Source: Mactromeris polynyma
Taxonomy: Eukaryota; Mollusca; Bivalvia; Venerida; Mactridae
Direction: 5' to 3'
DNA: 64,000 bases
Assembly (NCBI GenBank): GCA_032209605.1
Contig: JASFXZ010000055.1
Location: 1,116,001 to 1,180,000 of the forward strand
Shown here piece after piece: positions 21,351 to 33,511 of this stretch (positions are counted from its first letter, which is position 1; every line of letters begins with the position of its first letter). The notes under the pieces were generated by a model, which was not told the origin of the DNA, searched no databases, and worked only from the letters and a program-made list of their open reading frames with translations. A program made the position numbers and the translations under genes.

Positions 21351-23166
21351 GACAGTTTATTTTTTAAGAGCTTTGAATTGAGAGATCAATCCTTGTAAAG
21401 CAAACTAAATGCACATTCATCTCAAAGTATTGAAATCATTGTTCTTGTGTTTTTGTATCTTAAATCTGTATTACATTACCTCAGTCATTCTAAGTACTTA
21501 ATATGAATGCTATAAATTAAATTGTGTTTGACGTACATTCTTTTCTCTCACCACTTATTCCTATATCATATTAACATGCATACTTTGTATACTTGTTCAA
21601 TGTGTTGCATATGTTCGTATGTGTTTGTATCTACTTCAGTAATAACTACAAATAAGGTACATGTATAAAAAATGTACAGTGGTATCTATAAGAATGATGT
21701 ATATTGGTAATTTAAACATGTATTCATGATATTGTTTAGATGACTAGTACATCTTATTTCTTGATTTAACAAAATGTATGTACATGTATTCATATGACTT
21801 GTAATTATGAGTCTGGGTGACCAGACATAACACATTTTCACATAAAATTGTATCATGAAAGCACGAATGTAATGATTTTATTATAGATATGGAACTTCTC
21901 CAAATCTCATATTTTTTCTCAAATAAGCATTTTCAAGTAAACGTCTTAATATCAACAGGGGTAAAAAATAGTAGTGTAGCAGAATGTGTCTCTTCTAGAA
22001 GTTGGTAATTGTGAGCTGAAACACTGACAAATCTTAAGTCATTTCATGGTCATTATTATTTGTTATTAGCTATTGGCTTATGGTAACACAAAACTGCCCA
22101 TATTTTGCATTTGCGCATACTTTTCATTGATAAGAGGGCTGTTCTTGGTACACACAAATATGAAATTATTTAGTTATAATATTAATAACTATTTCTCCAG
22201 AAACTATCAAAGTTTTAATAATTTAATAGTGGATCGATTTTGTTCACTTGTATTAGCTGAGCAATTTCTTTCATGTGGGACATTTAATACTTATTGTGCA
22301 TGATATGTAGAGTCGAGCTTTTAACTCTGGATGACTGCTTCATGGACAGTTTAACTAGATAGCTAGAATATTTATTAAATAAGTTTTACAAAATAATGAT
22401 CGTAGTAGTATTTATGCCTAGTATTTATACTCCCTCAAACAGTTTTTGTCAATGGGAATACTAGAATCACCCTGTCTGCAGATTGGTATATTGGTTGTTC
22501 TGTCCGATATACAACATATGTAGTTTGTGTGGCTAACTACTTCATCAGTTTTGAAGGGATTGCAATTCAATTTGATAATACAAGTACAATGATAATGATG
22601 TGTAGATGTGCAAGACATAAATATGCTGTACATCCATCAAAATGTTTTTTAAGTCTATCCCTTTGAACTGAAGTCTCCTTTTAGAACACATGTAATAACT
22701 TATAGTTTATGTTGAAAACTACGTTAGTTTTCTATAGATTGCAGTGAAACTTGGCTTATAATCAACATAAAGGTCTATGTCTATACCAATTCATGGTATA
22801 CAATCCTGTGTTCAACTTATATATTATTAAAAATACTGACATAACAAAGTGTTCTTGATAGACTATTGTGATAGGTAAATCTATGTCCAAGTGATGTTTG
22901 TGATCTGCAGTGAGTCCCTTGCTGTCAGCAAATTCAGTGCTTTGATTTCTTACATGTTTCTCAAACACAAATACAAGTGTCCGCTACCAGCATTTTCAAT
23001 TCTGACCTACACATCTATTTATTGTGATGAAATATATCGTTCAAATTGGTTGTGAATAAAAGGTTAATAAACCTTATGTTAATCAATATACACGACTGCT
23101 TGCTATGTTGTTAACTATTACTCACGCCTAATTCAGGAAGTGTGAATATTTGGTAACATTGCAAAG
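21351..23166. other. Intergenic, nothing recognised
   Basis: AT-rich sequence with short open frames only and no convincing splice-phase chain, RNA gene or repeat array. Confidence 0.4.
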
Positions 23167-23232
23167 ATGGGATTCAAACCTGCTACTCTCGGATCAGTCG
23201 TCAGACGCTCTATCCATTGACCAGTATGTCTG
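23167..23232 (-). repeat. tRNA-like SINE head
   Basis: The minus strand reads ACTGGTCAATGGATAGAGCG as an A-box region and CAGGTTTGAATCCCATC as a B box, with an anticodon-like loop between. The acceptor stem does not pair well, so it is a SINE head or tRNA relic and not a functional gene. Confidence 0.55.
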
Positions 23233-23425
23233 CCTATCGTCAACCCATTCTTAATAGAGCCAAATGTTGTTTTGCTTCCTTTCTCACTATAGGTCGTGAG
23301 TAAATCAATTATTCAGTAATCCCATGTTACTAACTACAGAAACAACACAGAAATGATGAGATATGTGTTTTAATAGTTGACAGGATTTCGTTTACATAAT
23401 AATCGACTAGATAGTTCTTCAATTA

Positions 23426-23496
23426 TCTTCCGGCCAAGCTGGAGTTAATCGCACCACATTTTTGTTTCGTCTGGCAGTAAGATCACTCGTTGTATC
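23426..23496 (-). CDS. Possible terminal exon, minus strand
   Basis: A good acceptor (TTTGTTTTAG on the minus strand) precedes a short open stretch that ends in a stop in two of three phases (ending LTPAWPEDN or ETKMWCD). It could be the last exon of the signal-peptide gene that starts at 27258, but the phase link cannot be proven. Confidence 0.25.
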
Positions 23497-23499
23497 TAA

Positions 23500-26020
23500 A
23501 ACAAAGTACAAGAAATTAGCCTCTAAAAATGCTGCATGGATGGTACGTGGTGCCTGATTGTAGGTGTCAGAATTGTATGTGGTTGATTAGAGTCCCTATA
23601 TTTTAGGGCATTTTTTCTAAATATTATTTGTTGGTAATTAAGTCCTGCAAACCTTTTTGTTTCATTTTTAAAACCAAGCATAAGGCCACACCAAATTGAT
23701 TAGTTATTCTTCGGATTTTTAAAGAAAAAGATGGGGTGAGCGAGCGATTGTTTCGGCAATTTTTTTTGCTATTTGCATATCGGTGTTGTGTAAACCAATT
23801 AAATCTTACGTTAACCACCAAGGCAATTTCTCTTCAACCGAACAACGTTTGTAATCTTGACGCGGATAGGTTAACCTTTTGAAAATGGTACGTTACCTTA
23901 CCGAAATCCACTGAATTTCGGTGAATCCACCGACATCTATTTTGCATCTGGAGTGACCAGCAATCGTAACATCTCGGGATTTTTTTATGTTTCACAACAA
24001 AACTTAACATTCAAATTGCTCCGACCATCTTTTTTCAAGATATTTCTTGTTTTATTTTCTACTCTAGCATTTTAAAGGGGCAGTTACTCCTACGAACTAC
24101 CAATCAATGTGGTGTGGCTGTACTTGTGGATGGAAATCAGCCTGACCTTTTCTTCTATTGTTGAGTATTTACTTAAGCAGCCAATGAATGTTTTGTATTC
24201 ATTAATTATGCAGAAAATACCTCATTAACTTGTCATAAACCCATTATGGTGTGTATCAATTTGAACAAGAAAACACTTTATGCATGTTTTAAATGAAATG
24301 TAATCACAAGTAAGTTAATAGATTTTGCGAAAATAAATGTAAGATATGTTTGGCCGTACTGTATAAATAGTATAACATTTGTCGTTCACAATATGTTTCA
24401 ATGAAAATGTGAAAAATGCGAAACTTTCTTTTCTTTACCCCAATCTTCTCAATTCGGTATATCTAATAGTACAACTGACCATATTTGATTGTGGTATTTA
24501 CCGAATTCAATTGATACTGGCTTTTGATGCCATTTAAACACTATCTCACGAGTATTTTATCGTCTGGTGGCACCCGGCTGGTGTTTCATGGTTTTCACTG
24601 CAGTGTTTTTGTCTCATTTTTTAATTTCATTTTGTCAGTCTCCCTGTAGTTGAAGTTTGGTAAACATGGACAACAACACCTATTGATAACATCGTTCGTT
24701 ATGGCCTCATCTCTTAATAAACAGTACACAGTTTGACAATTCAACAAAATTTCAGGGGTAAAATATCGCTCAATATCTGTCAGTGGACGCAAAAAGCCGT
24801 CCGGAATTCAGAAAGTTCGGTATTCAGAGAGTTTTATACATTGAATTAAAATGAGGAAAATACGGGACTTTGAAAATCGTGCGATTTTCTGAGGATTTCG
24901 GTTTTTTAGAGTCCGGTTTTCGGGGAGTTTGCCGTATTGTATTCCTATTGTGAAAACTATTAACAAATAAAAGTAACTGGTAACAAATTAGTTTTAATAA
25001 ATAAAGTTTAAATGGCTATTTCTCTCTCACCGACAATATATGTGTGGCAAAAAACTTTGTAAAATGTTTAATGCCTAAATAAAATGAATGTATTGGATTG
25101 TATTGTAATATAAATATTAACATTGCAAGTAATTTTTGAACGTTCACACAAACACAATTGTAACAGACAGCGCTTATGGTATGAACAGCGACGCATCCGC
25201 TGTAATCGAGAACGCATTTGATTGGATTTAAGATTAACAACATTCCGACAATTTCATTACCTGTGATGTCATAAATGCCCAGCATCAATGTCTAGGGAAC
25301 AATGTTTGACCTACGTTCTGTTATGTCGGTGAAGCGTGAAATAAGAATTTTAGTGTGTTTCTATAAAGTTACGATGCAATCCATCATCGGCACCCAGGCT
25401 ATTCATAACATATATGAAACCCTGGGCAGCTTGACTGTTAAAATCTTGTTCTCATGAATAATTAATGAGATGAAATCCAGCCGCTTGATTGGCTGCATGA
25501 CACACACCTCATGTGATACGGAAATTGGCGAGGAGTTATGGATGGAATCGTGGTTCTGAGCGATCCAATGAGATTGCGGCTTTCAAATCGTGTTAGACAG
25601 GACATCAATAGATCGTCATAAAGGAAATTCCTTATTTATTTATGTTATATTTATGATTATGCATACTATTCATAGTTTGAAGTGATTACACAACACCTAT
25701 AGATTTGTTTATTTCCAAGTAGATAAGGAATGCTTAAATAATGATTCCATTTTAATATATGATATACTTGTTGCATCATCATGGAGTGGGTGATAAGAAT
25801 CATAATATCATATGAAATATCCCAACGTTAAGAAACCCATACATTTTAACGCCGGGAATAAATTGGAAAAAGTTCGCACTATTTTGTCAGCGGTTGATGA
25901 AAAATCGATCTTATGTTAAACGGCCACGGAGAGGCATCGCACAGGGTAGTAAATGAGACGCTCGAGTAGTTATTGGTAAAAATTATGTTTAATTCTTTAG
26001 AAATGCATAAAATAAAAAGA
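23500..26020. other. Intergenic or intronic, repeat fragments only
   Basis: 24780-24960 contains GGTATTCAGAGAGTTTT and CGGTTTTCGGGGAGTTTGCC, which look like the ends of a pogo-like MITE. 25380-25640 has GC-richer sequence with two CCAAT/ATTGG motifs of unknown meaning. No gene is seen. Confidence 0.35.
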
Positions 26021-26175
26021 ATATTTGTTGATTTTGATGGAAGATCGAATTTTATTTCACGAGTGGTCAAAAGAAATATATATTTTCACGAATTGCGTAG
26101 CCACGAGTGAAAATATACTTTTCTTTTGACCACTCGTGAATTAAAATTCGATCTTCCATCGAAATCAACAAATAT
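26021..26175. mobile_element. Foldback hairpin element
   Basis: Arms 26021-26090 and 26103-26175 are near-perfect inverted repeats of about 70 bases around a 12-base centre. Each arm includes ATTTGTTGATTT and CACGAGTGGTCAAAAGAAA. Such long hairpins are typical of MITE or foldback elements. No coding capacity. Confidence 0.85.
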
Positions 26176-26992
26176 CCTCTATGTATTATTTTTATTCATA
26201 ATAACATTTTATCAAATTGGAAATCACTGCAACAATACTTGCATCATTTGAGTAAGATATAAAGTAATTTAAAACCTCAGAAATCAATCACTAACCTTCT
26301 GTTCTAGTTCCATAAACGTGGCATTATTTCCGGCCCCAATTCGTACGAAAATTTCTGAAAATAGCATCACGTTGTATACTATACAAATATGAAATCAAGT
26401 ATATTCATGTTTTTGACCTCGATCAATTAAAACTGTTACTGTATATATAATCATTTACATAGCCTGGGTTCAGTCGACGATGTATTATTATATACATATA
26501 CATGTATATACATATATATGTATAACGAACACTTTGCGCGCTAAGTGAGGGTATAACCTACGTCTGGCTTTTCTATACAAGTAACGAGTTATTGTATCTA
26601 CATTTTGATAAAAAGAAACAGCTGCGTTTGCCATTTGTTTCAAATAAGCAAACGACAGGAGGGAAACCTGACTATCGTGTGCTCAATGGCGCTATGCCAC
26701 TTAAATTACTAGCAGTAAATTATTATTGCTTCTGTTGACGCATATAAACAATTATACGAAACAAATGGCCTACATTCTACTAGAAAAATGTGTATTGCAG
26801 AGTGTTCCTTGTTCATATTCACTACTATTCGTCGGCGCTTTTTGGACCAATATTCTTAGAATCTGAAATCTGACATAGTTTTCCACAATGAACAATTGTG
26901 ATTATTTCATCATAATATTTGACGAAACGATTTCTAAAGGTTAATTAACTAGTATCATATCCAGTGCTTTAGACCGAGGACAAAATTCTCAC

Positions 26993-27258
26993 CTTGCGTA
27001 GTCATCCATGCTCTCTTGTGTTAGACTTTCTTCCTCGCTCTCTTGTGTTTGACTTTCTTCCTCGCTCTCTTGTGTTTGACTTTCAATCATCGTAAGTCGA
27101 ATAAGTGTCTCCTGATTGAGGGATGTCAACACATTAAGTTGCTCCGACAGTCGCTCTTCCAGCCCTGTGAAATCACACTGCGGTTCGTCAGCTTCAATTT
27201 GTAGAACACATGCCACTATCACCATACATGCTACAACTTGCTCTACTACAGAAAACAT
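26993..27258 (-). CDS. First exon of a small secreted, coiled protein
   Basis: From ATG at 27258 it encodes 88 residues plus two bases and stops at a good donor (AAG|GTGAGA). Residues 1-22 form a signal peptide (core VVACMVIVACVLQ, likely cleavage near IEA/DEP). Then come one Cys (PQCDF), an amphipathic stretch rich in Leu and Glu (LEERLSEQLNVLTSLNQETL) that could be a coiled coil, and a degenerate repeat of about 10 residues (SQTQESEEE). A TATAAA stands 57 bases upstream. Secreted bivalve proteins such as C1q or lectin types often have a signal peptide plus coil in exon 1, but I cannot see the downstream domain, so no function is assigned. Confidence 0.62.
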
Positions 27259-27314
27259 TTTCAAACTCCTAAACGATTAGCTAGGTTATGATGGATGTAA
27301 CAAGCATTGTTCGC

Positions 27315-27320
27315 TTTATA
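27315..27320 (-). promoter_or_regulatory. TATA box
   Basis: The minus strand reads TATAAAG within GTTTATAAAGCGAAC, 57 bases upstream of the ATG at 27258. This leaves room for a 5' UTR of about 25-30 bases. Confidence 0.55.
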
Positions 27321-27599
27321 AACGCCTACTATGCCACGTGGATGTAATAACTCCACCTTAACGAACATTTTGCGCGCTAGGTGAGGGTAGATATCTGATT
27401 TTGTTTGTCATACTATAACAATCTGAATATCTGAAAGCTTATGTATCCATAAAGAGGATTGTGCGGCAGGATCAGATTGTATGTGTCAATTGATAGTTTC
27501 CCACCCACACAACGATGTAATTGCCCAAATACATGTAGAGCAATGTCGGGTATATCTAACACTCGGTACAATTGTCGCGTGTGTTTGTGAGGTCAGCGA

Positions 27600-30500
27600 T
27601 TAAAGTCCAGGTGCTCGCAATTTTGCAATATTTATCTGAATTCTTTTATTTTTTGTTGACAGTATATTATTAAATTTCTCAATACAAGGCCATGAGGTTT
27701 TCGGTAAGTATTTCTTTCTGAGGTCATGGTATATCGGACAGCACATTAAGAAGTGGTATTCAGATTCAACAGCGTTTCTATTGCATACTTTACATAATCT
27801 ATTGTCGCTATCAATACCTAACATTCTTCCTGCTTCAATTTCTAATTTATGATCACTCAATCTGGAGCATGTTAGTTGTTTTCTTAATTTATCAATATCA
27901 ATTTTGTCAAGATAACTTTCGTATTCGAAATCATTTTTATATTTGCAATAGTAATTCAATTTTGACATCGATTAAATTGAAGCATTCCAGTCCTGAATAA
28001 ATTGATCATATATTCTGTTCTTAATCAATGGTAGGTAGTTACTGTTTTGATTGAAATTTGTACAGACATACGTAAACCCGAGATGATCAATGATTGAGTT
28101 CAAACGGGAAGCCCAAGAATTGCTATTTACACCCCAGTTACACAGACGGTCGGTCCCCAATCGGTCATTTTATTTTAAATTACTCGCTGTTTTGATCGGT
28201 TGTCATGCGTGATTTTAGTTCTGGTTTTCTGTGTAAACGGCCATCGGTGATGGACAAGTGTTCAATCGGTTAAACAAACATTTCATGGGTTGCTGGTAGG
28301 TGACCAAAAGCAACTCAAACGGGGTTGGATCGGTGATAAGGATGTTTTCATCGATAAAAATGCTGAAATACTATCGGTTTTTATCGTTTGTAAATCGGAG
28401 CTAAATCTGGCGTAACGCTGATTAATCAGTGTTTGATAGCTAGTCATCAGTGGTTAAACACTTTCCGTCAGATATGGCCGGTGATTCATATTTGGTTATC
28501 TTTGTCCGATCGGCGATATCGGTGATTAATAGCTTGCATATATTGTGATATAGGTTGCTGTCGGTTCTTTTATTAAAACAATATGTTTAAGTGATGAGAA
28601 CCGATGATTTTTTTGCAGTTGAGTTGACCAATAGAAAAAATATGAGAATTAAAATGTGGGATTTCGTCGGTTTTGATCGGTGGTTAATAGGGATTCAATC
28701 TGTGATCAATTGATTGCCGCCATCGTGTCATCGATGGGTTTAAATTTGTAAGTGGCCAATCGGTATTCATAAGTACTCATCGGCTGTTGATCGGTTTCTA
28801 TCGGTGGTAAGTATTAGTTGATCGGTTGCTTAGCGGTGGCTCATCGGTGATATCGGTTGTAGACAGGTTGTCAATCGGTTATTTGTAAAATATTTTCACC
28901 GATCGAGAATTTTAAACATGTTTAAAAATCCCAATCGATAATTTTTCACCGATAAAACTTATCTTTCCCCAATAGCAGTTGATAGGTGGAAAACAGGTGA
29001 CCAATAGGTGATATCGGTGTTAAATACGTTGTCATCGGTTCACTCCATAATTTGGCTAAAAAACTACCGATCAATCACCGATGGCTCTGTGTAACTGGGG
29101 TGTTACATTAGCACATAGATCCAAATACATGAAGTTGATAGAAGATTGGTTATTTTTCATAATTTTCAACCAAAACTTGATAGATCTAATTTTACTAATT
29201 ATAGATAATGGGAACCTTCCCAGTTCACCATATACAGCGTAATTAGGTGTCTGATGTTTAATACAAAGTATCTTTTTACAAAACCTTACATGCAATTTAT
29301 CTATATCCTTGTTGTTAAAAACACTCCATACTTCGGACCCATATAGTAAAATTGGAGCTACCATTGTATCAAACAAAGATAACTTTGCCTTAATATCTAA
29401 CTTAACTTTGTCAAATAATGATAATAATTTATGGTATGCACCTAAAGCTTTTTCTGTAAGAGTTTTAACAGCAGTAGACATATTACCGTTATAAGTGAAC
29501 TTAATTCCTAAATATGTGAATTTGTCAACTCGCTCAACCTTTTCCCCATTTATGAAAACATCTGAATAATTAGTGTGTTTTCGTTTTTCAAATACACATA
29601 TTTTTGTTTTGGTCACACGGATTTTCAAACCCCATTTTTCTGAATACCTATATACATTATCAATTTGAGATTATAGACTTTTATGATCAGTTGTGAACAA
29701 CACTATGTCATCAGCAAATAATATCATATACATTGACAATAATTCCAAATCTTTATCCGTTAACGTATCAAAATCTATATTATCAACGATATCATTTATA
29801 AATAAAATGAATAAAAGGGGAGATACGGTTCTCCTTGCTTTAATCCTTTTGTGACGTCAAAGAAATCTGATATTTCCATTGTACTAGATATTTTCACACA
29901 TGATTGAACTTCATTGTAAATACATTTAATAATATTTGTCATTTTGCAGCTGATGCCTGATTGTATCAATTTTTTCCCATAATGCATCCCTATTCACTGA
30001 ATCAAATGCCCTTTGATAGTCTATAAAAAATACTATAAAGACTTGTTTTGTTACTCAAAACATTTTGTATTACAGAATGTAAAAGGAAAATTGCATCAGC
30101 TGTAGAACGACCATCGCGGAAGCGAAATTGTGAATCATTAAATGTGTTTTCAGATTCGCACCAAGCATTAATGCGATTCCTCAATAAAAGTGAGAAGAGT
30201 TTACCCATAATGTTAACAAGTGTGATTCCTCTATGATTAGACGGATTATTTTTATCTCCCTTTTTATGACTAGGAACAATGTTACCTTTAAACCAAGCAT
30301 TTGGATATACACAGTTGTCAAATATATAATTAAATATCGTACAAAGATATGGTGATATAAAATCATTCGAATCAATAAAAAAATCTGCAACATTATTTTC
30401 ATCGTCACAACTTGTGTTCGCCTTACGTTTATTTTGGACAAAAGCACGTCTACAGTTCATGAAGTGCACTTTGTTTATTTCTGTTTTATTACAATTATAA

Positions 30501-31160
30501 TTTCGTTTTGCAGCATAGAAATGATTTCGCCCGTCTGCAATTTCCATCAGACCATGGCGATCTTCTCGTTTTTGGTTTGGTACTATATGTACGACCAAAA
30601 TATTTAAGATATTTGAGATATCATATACAACATTGGAAAACACATTAACACATTCATTAATGTCAGACTCATTAGACAATAACTTGTCATTAATATCATT
30701 AAATACATCTTCATTTGAACGAACTCGTTCAAGAAATTCGTCTCTAATGGAGGTATCCCATACAATTTTGTCATAACTCAAAACTGTTTTATAAGACCTA
30801 TCAATATAACAACAAAAAGAAACTGCAACTGGACAATGGTCCGAAAATTCCGTCATATCTAATAAACACATATTATTCACAGTTTTAAAGCAGTCTGCAC
30901 TAGCGACTAAGTAATCTACTAAACTAAAAAAACAGTTCGACCTCGACATTGGGCGTTATACGTGCATTTTCCATCCTCTAAACGTCCATTCACTATGCAG
31001 AGATTGTTTTCTTTACAAAGATTTAATAATTTAGTAATTTAGTGCCAAAGTTATTCACTATTTTATCGTGATTTTGTCTCACAGGTAGACTCGATACCGG
31101 TAGTCTGTTTGTGGAGTATCTACGTATCTGTTCAGATGAATATTGACAACGCGCAAAGTC
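27600..31160 (-). mobile_element. Non-LTR retrotransposon (APE endonuclease/RT type), inactive, interrupted
   Basis: Read right to left. The endonuclease C-terminal half has LCIVNGRLEDGKCTYN (about 30960-31020), then VDYLVA and SDHCPVAV (SDH at 30836-30844). Reverse transcriptase follows: SHKKGDKNNPSNHRGITLVN, SQFRFRDGRSTADAIFLLH, GLKQGEP (near 29830) and the catalytic FADD (29707-29718). Then a thumb/connection part (FTYLGIKF, LLYGSEVW), and after the inserted MITE the C-terminal Cys-His cluster (LCKVCNRN...EYHFLMC) to TAA at 27600-27602. Frameshifts near 30950 and 30000 and stops near 29800 and 29670 make it non-functional. The 5' endonuclease motifs are missing. The Cys-His tail suggests a Jockey/CR1/L2-group clade, not resolved further. 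Confidence 0.9.
28130..29102. mobile_element. 973-bp MITE with TTA target duplication, inserted in the retrotransposon
   Basis: Termini are CACCCCAGTTACACAG and its exact reverse complement, flanked by TTA at 28127-28129 and 29103-29105. Removing the element and one TTA restores the retrotransposon frame (CANV|NSNSW), so the borders are firm. A 3-bp TTA/TAA duplication fits PIF/Harbinger-type transposition. There is no transposase. The interior carries 17 ATCGGT and 5 ACCGAT hexamers spread end to end. Confidence 0.88.
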
Positions 31161-31959
31161 GGTCCATTAAAATACCTTGATCAGATGTTTGATCAAAGTT
31201 AGCTATGTTTGATCCAAAGCTATTCAAAAGATAAACAATCCACAGACATTGATCTTAATCAGTATGTGTCTGGTTCAGATTTCCCTACTTTGAATAACAG
31301 ACAATTTTTCCTTAATCTCTGGATTAAACGTCAACTTTGATAAACACATGTTATAAGGAAAGGCTCAACAAATATAGTACAATGTCAATAAAAACAAAAT
31401 GGAAACTAGAATGGAATTGTACATTTTGCAAATTATGAGGTTTTCAGATCCATGTTGATTTAGAAAAATGATACCGCTCAATTTTAATGAAAAAATGGAA
31501 ACAACAAAACAATGCCTTAAACATTGGAATAAAAGGGGGCAACTCCGATAGGCCGTATAACAGTTATAAAGTCTCTACTATTGCCACTTTTAATACACTT
31601 TTTCATGTCTTTACCAAATCATTATACGCCATTTTTATTAAACACGTTGTTCATGAATATGACAATAATAAGGCTAGGTATAAATACTGTAATGGATCAA
31701 AATCGGAAACATAATACACGAGAACTTAATCATGAATGATATTTAGCAAGCTGTATAAGTTTACAAAGAATTTACTTGTTAAATAACTTCATAATATCGT
31801 ATAACGAGATATGAGAACTCTTGCAATTTACAAGCAGTACTACGACGGAAAGTCTAACTTAATTGAACTGCACATAACGACATATATTGATATCAATGTC
31901 AAGAAACTGCGATGGTTCACAATCATAATCTCACACGGTCATAAATATTCACTTCTATC
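31161..31959. other. Between retrotransposon and Tc1 element
   Basis: AT-rich, with no gene or array recognised. TTTGATC/TGATCAAA-rich sequence at 31180-31260 may be the decayed edge of the retrotransposon or another repeat. Confidence 0.35.
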
Positions 31960-31961
31960 TA

Positions 31962-33507
31962 CACTGACCCAAATGAAAACTTTACATCAATTTCAAAAGT
32001 ATATATTTTGTTGATAAATGTATATTCGGGGTTATTTTTTTTCATTGAAGCTTCAATGCAATATCAATGTGTTTATGTTATTTACTGGGAAAAAATCAGA
32101 CAATGCATATTTTTTATGAACAATTAAGTGGAGAGGGGTCGAAATTAAAATTCCCGAAAAATGTAAATTATCACACAACATTTGGAGAAAAGAAAGTACT
32201 GACTGAGTGATTTTATAAGAAGCATCAGTAACCAGTGTGACCGCCATTTTTACGAATGCAGTGGAGAATACGCCGCCTCATTGAATTTACGTAACGTTGT
32301 ATGATCGCGTTTGGAATACGTTGCCATTCTAACACAAGTGCATTTCGGAGGTCATTTATGGTATCAATTTGATGCTCGGACCTGGCTCTCCGACCCAATT
32401 CATCCCATATGTGTTCTATTGGGTTCAAGTCTGGGGATACAGCGGGCCAAGGCAAGACGTTAACATTATTTTGAGCAAGGAAGTGTGTAGTTATACGCGC
32501 CATGTGAGGCGTTTGCATTGTCATGCTGCAAAGTGCCAGGTCCGTTATTTTGCATTAATGGTATCATTATATTGTTTAAAACATTAATACAACTTTGAGC
32601 ATTGAGATTTCCTTGGATAAAGACCGGATAAGTTTTCAGATTCCCCATTATCCCACCCCAGACCATAATACTGCCACCACCAAATTTGTCTCTCTCCTGA
32701 ATACAACAATCTGCAAGTCTTTCGTTTCGACGGCGATAGGTGCGTATTCTGCCATCTGCATGGCTGACAGTAAACCATGACTCATCCCTAAAACGTATCG
32801 ATTTCTACTGGTTACGCGTGAAATGAAAATGACGTCGTGCCCATAACTGTCTGACGAGCTGTCAAAATCCGTCCAGTATATGGACGACGAGCACGAATAG
32901 GAACACGGTTCTGTCTCAAACGGTTTATGATCGTCTGTGCATGAACCCCGTAACCCCGGGCAGTAATGGTTGCTGGTAATAAACGATTACGTAAGTGAGT
33001 CAACGTGATAACGCGATCAGTACGTAACGTTGTAGCACGTACGCGACCGGGTCTTGCACGATCTCTGACAGATCCAGTAGTGTTGTACCGGTTGGCAAGA
33101 TTAAGAATAGTCTGTCTGGAGCAGCCAAAATGACGCGCTACGTTATTTACCATTGATCCCGCCAGTGGCATACCAATAGCCTGGTTTCTCTGATCTTCAA
33201 AAAGACGTGGTATCACTAAATGCAATTGATTTTTAAAACAAATTCAATATTTTTTATCTGTGCTAAGCAGCAAATGATTACTTGTCAGTGTAAAACCTGT
33301 TAGTGAAACAAATGTTGCTGCGCACATGCCAAGTAAGGAAAACGATTTTCCTGTTTGGAAGCATGAATATACCGGCGATTTTAAAAAAAATTGAATAATC
33401 GTCATCCGCAATAAAATCGTGATAAACATGTGTAACACAACAACATATATACTAACAAAACTAATATTTAAAAAAATAATGTGTAAAGTTTTCATTTTGG
33501 GTCAGTG
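31962..33507 (-). mobile_element. Tc1-like DNA transposon, 1546 bp, with TIRs and TA duplication
   Basis: The left end CACTGACCCAAATGAAAACT and the right end (reverse complement CACTGACCCAAAATGAAAAC) form imperfect TIRs of about 30 bases. TA dinucleotides flank at 31960-31961 and 33508-33509. Length, TA target and transposase fit Tc1/mariner. The element sits 4 bases from the start of the 70-bp satellite. Confidence 0.93.
32225..33225 (-). pseudogene. Tc1-like transposase, two frameshifts and one stop
   Basis: Read from 33225 down. The N-terminal paired helix-turn-helix region has NVARHFGCSRQTILNLANRY, then GSVRDRARPGR and a second HTH. The catalytic core begins around FRDESWF (first Asp), continues with GGGSIMVWGGIMG, then LQHDNA (second Asp) and VSPDLNPIEHIWDELGRR (Glu), ending in GGHTGY and a stop. 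Allowing for a one-base insertion near 32511, 34 residues separate the second Asp from Glu: the DD34E signature of the Tc1 group. Other lesions: a one-base frameshift near 32851 and a TAG at 32805-32807. So few lesions suggest recent inactivation. The enzyme would cut and paste the element at TA sites. Confidence 0.92.
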
Positions 33508-33511
33508 TAGT

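Noticed and set aside
26295..26353. Possible minus-strand second exon reading FVRIGAGNNATFMELEQK
   Set aside because: It has good splice-like borders, but its open frame does not match the phase left by the exon at 26993-27258. Not listed as a gene.
33244..33495. 83-codon minus-strand frame inside the Tc1 element
   Set aside because: It lies between the transposase start and the TIR, is AT-driven and resembles no transposon protein.
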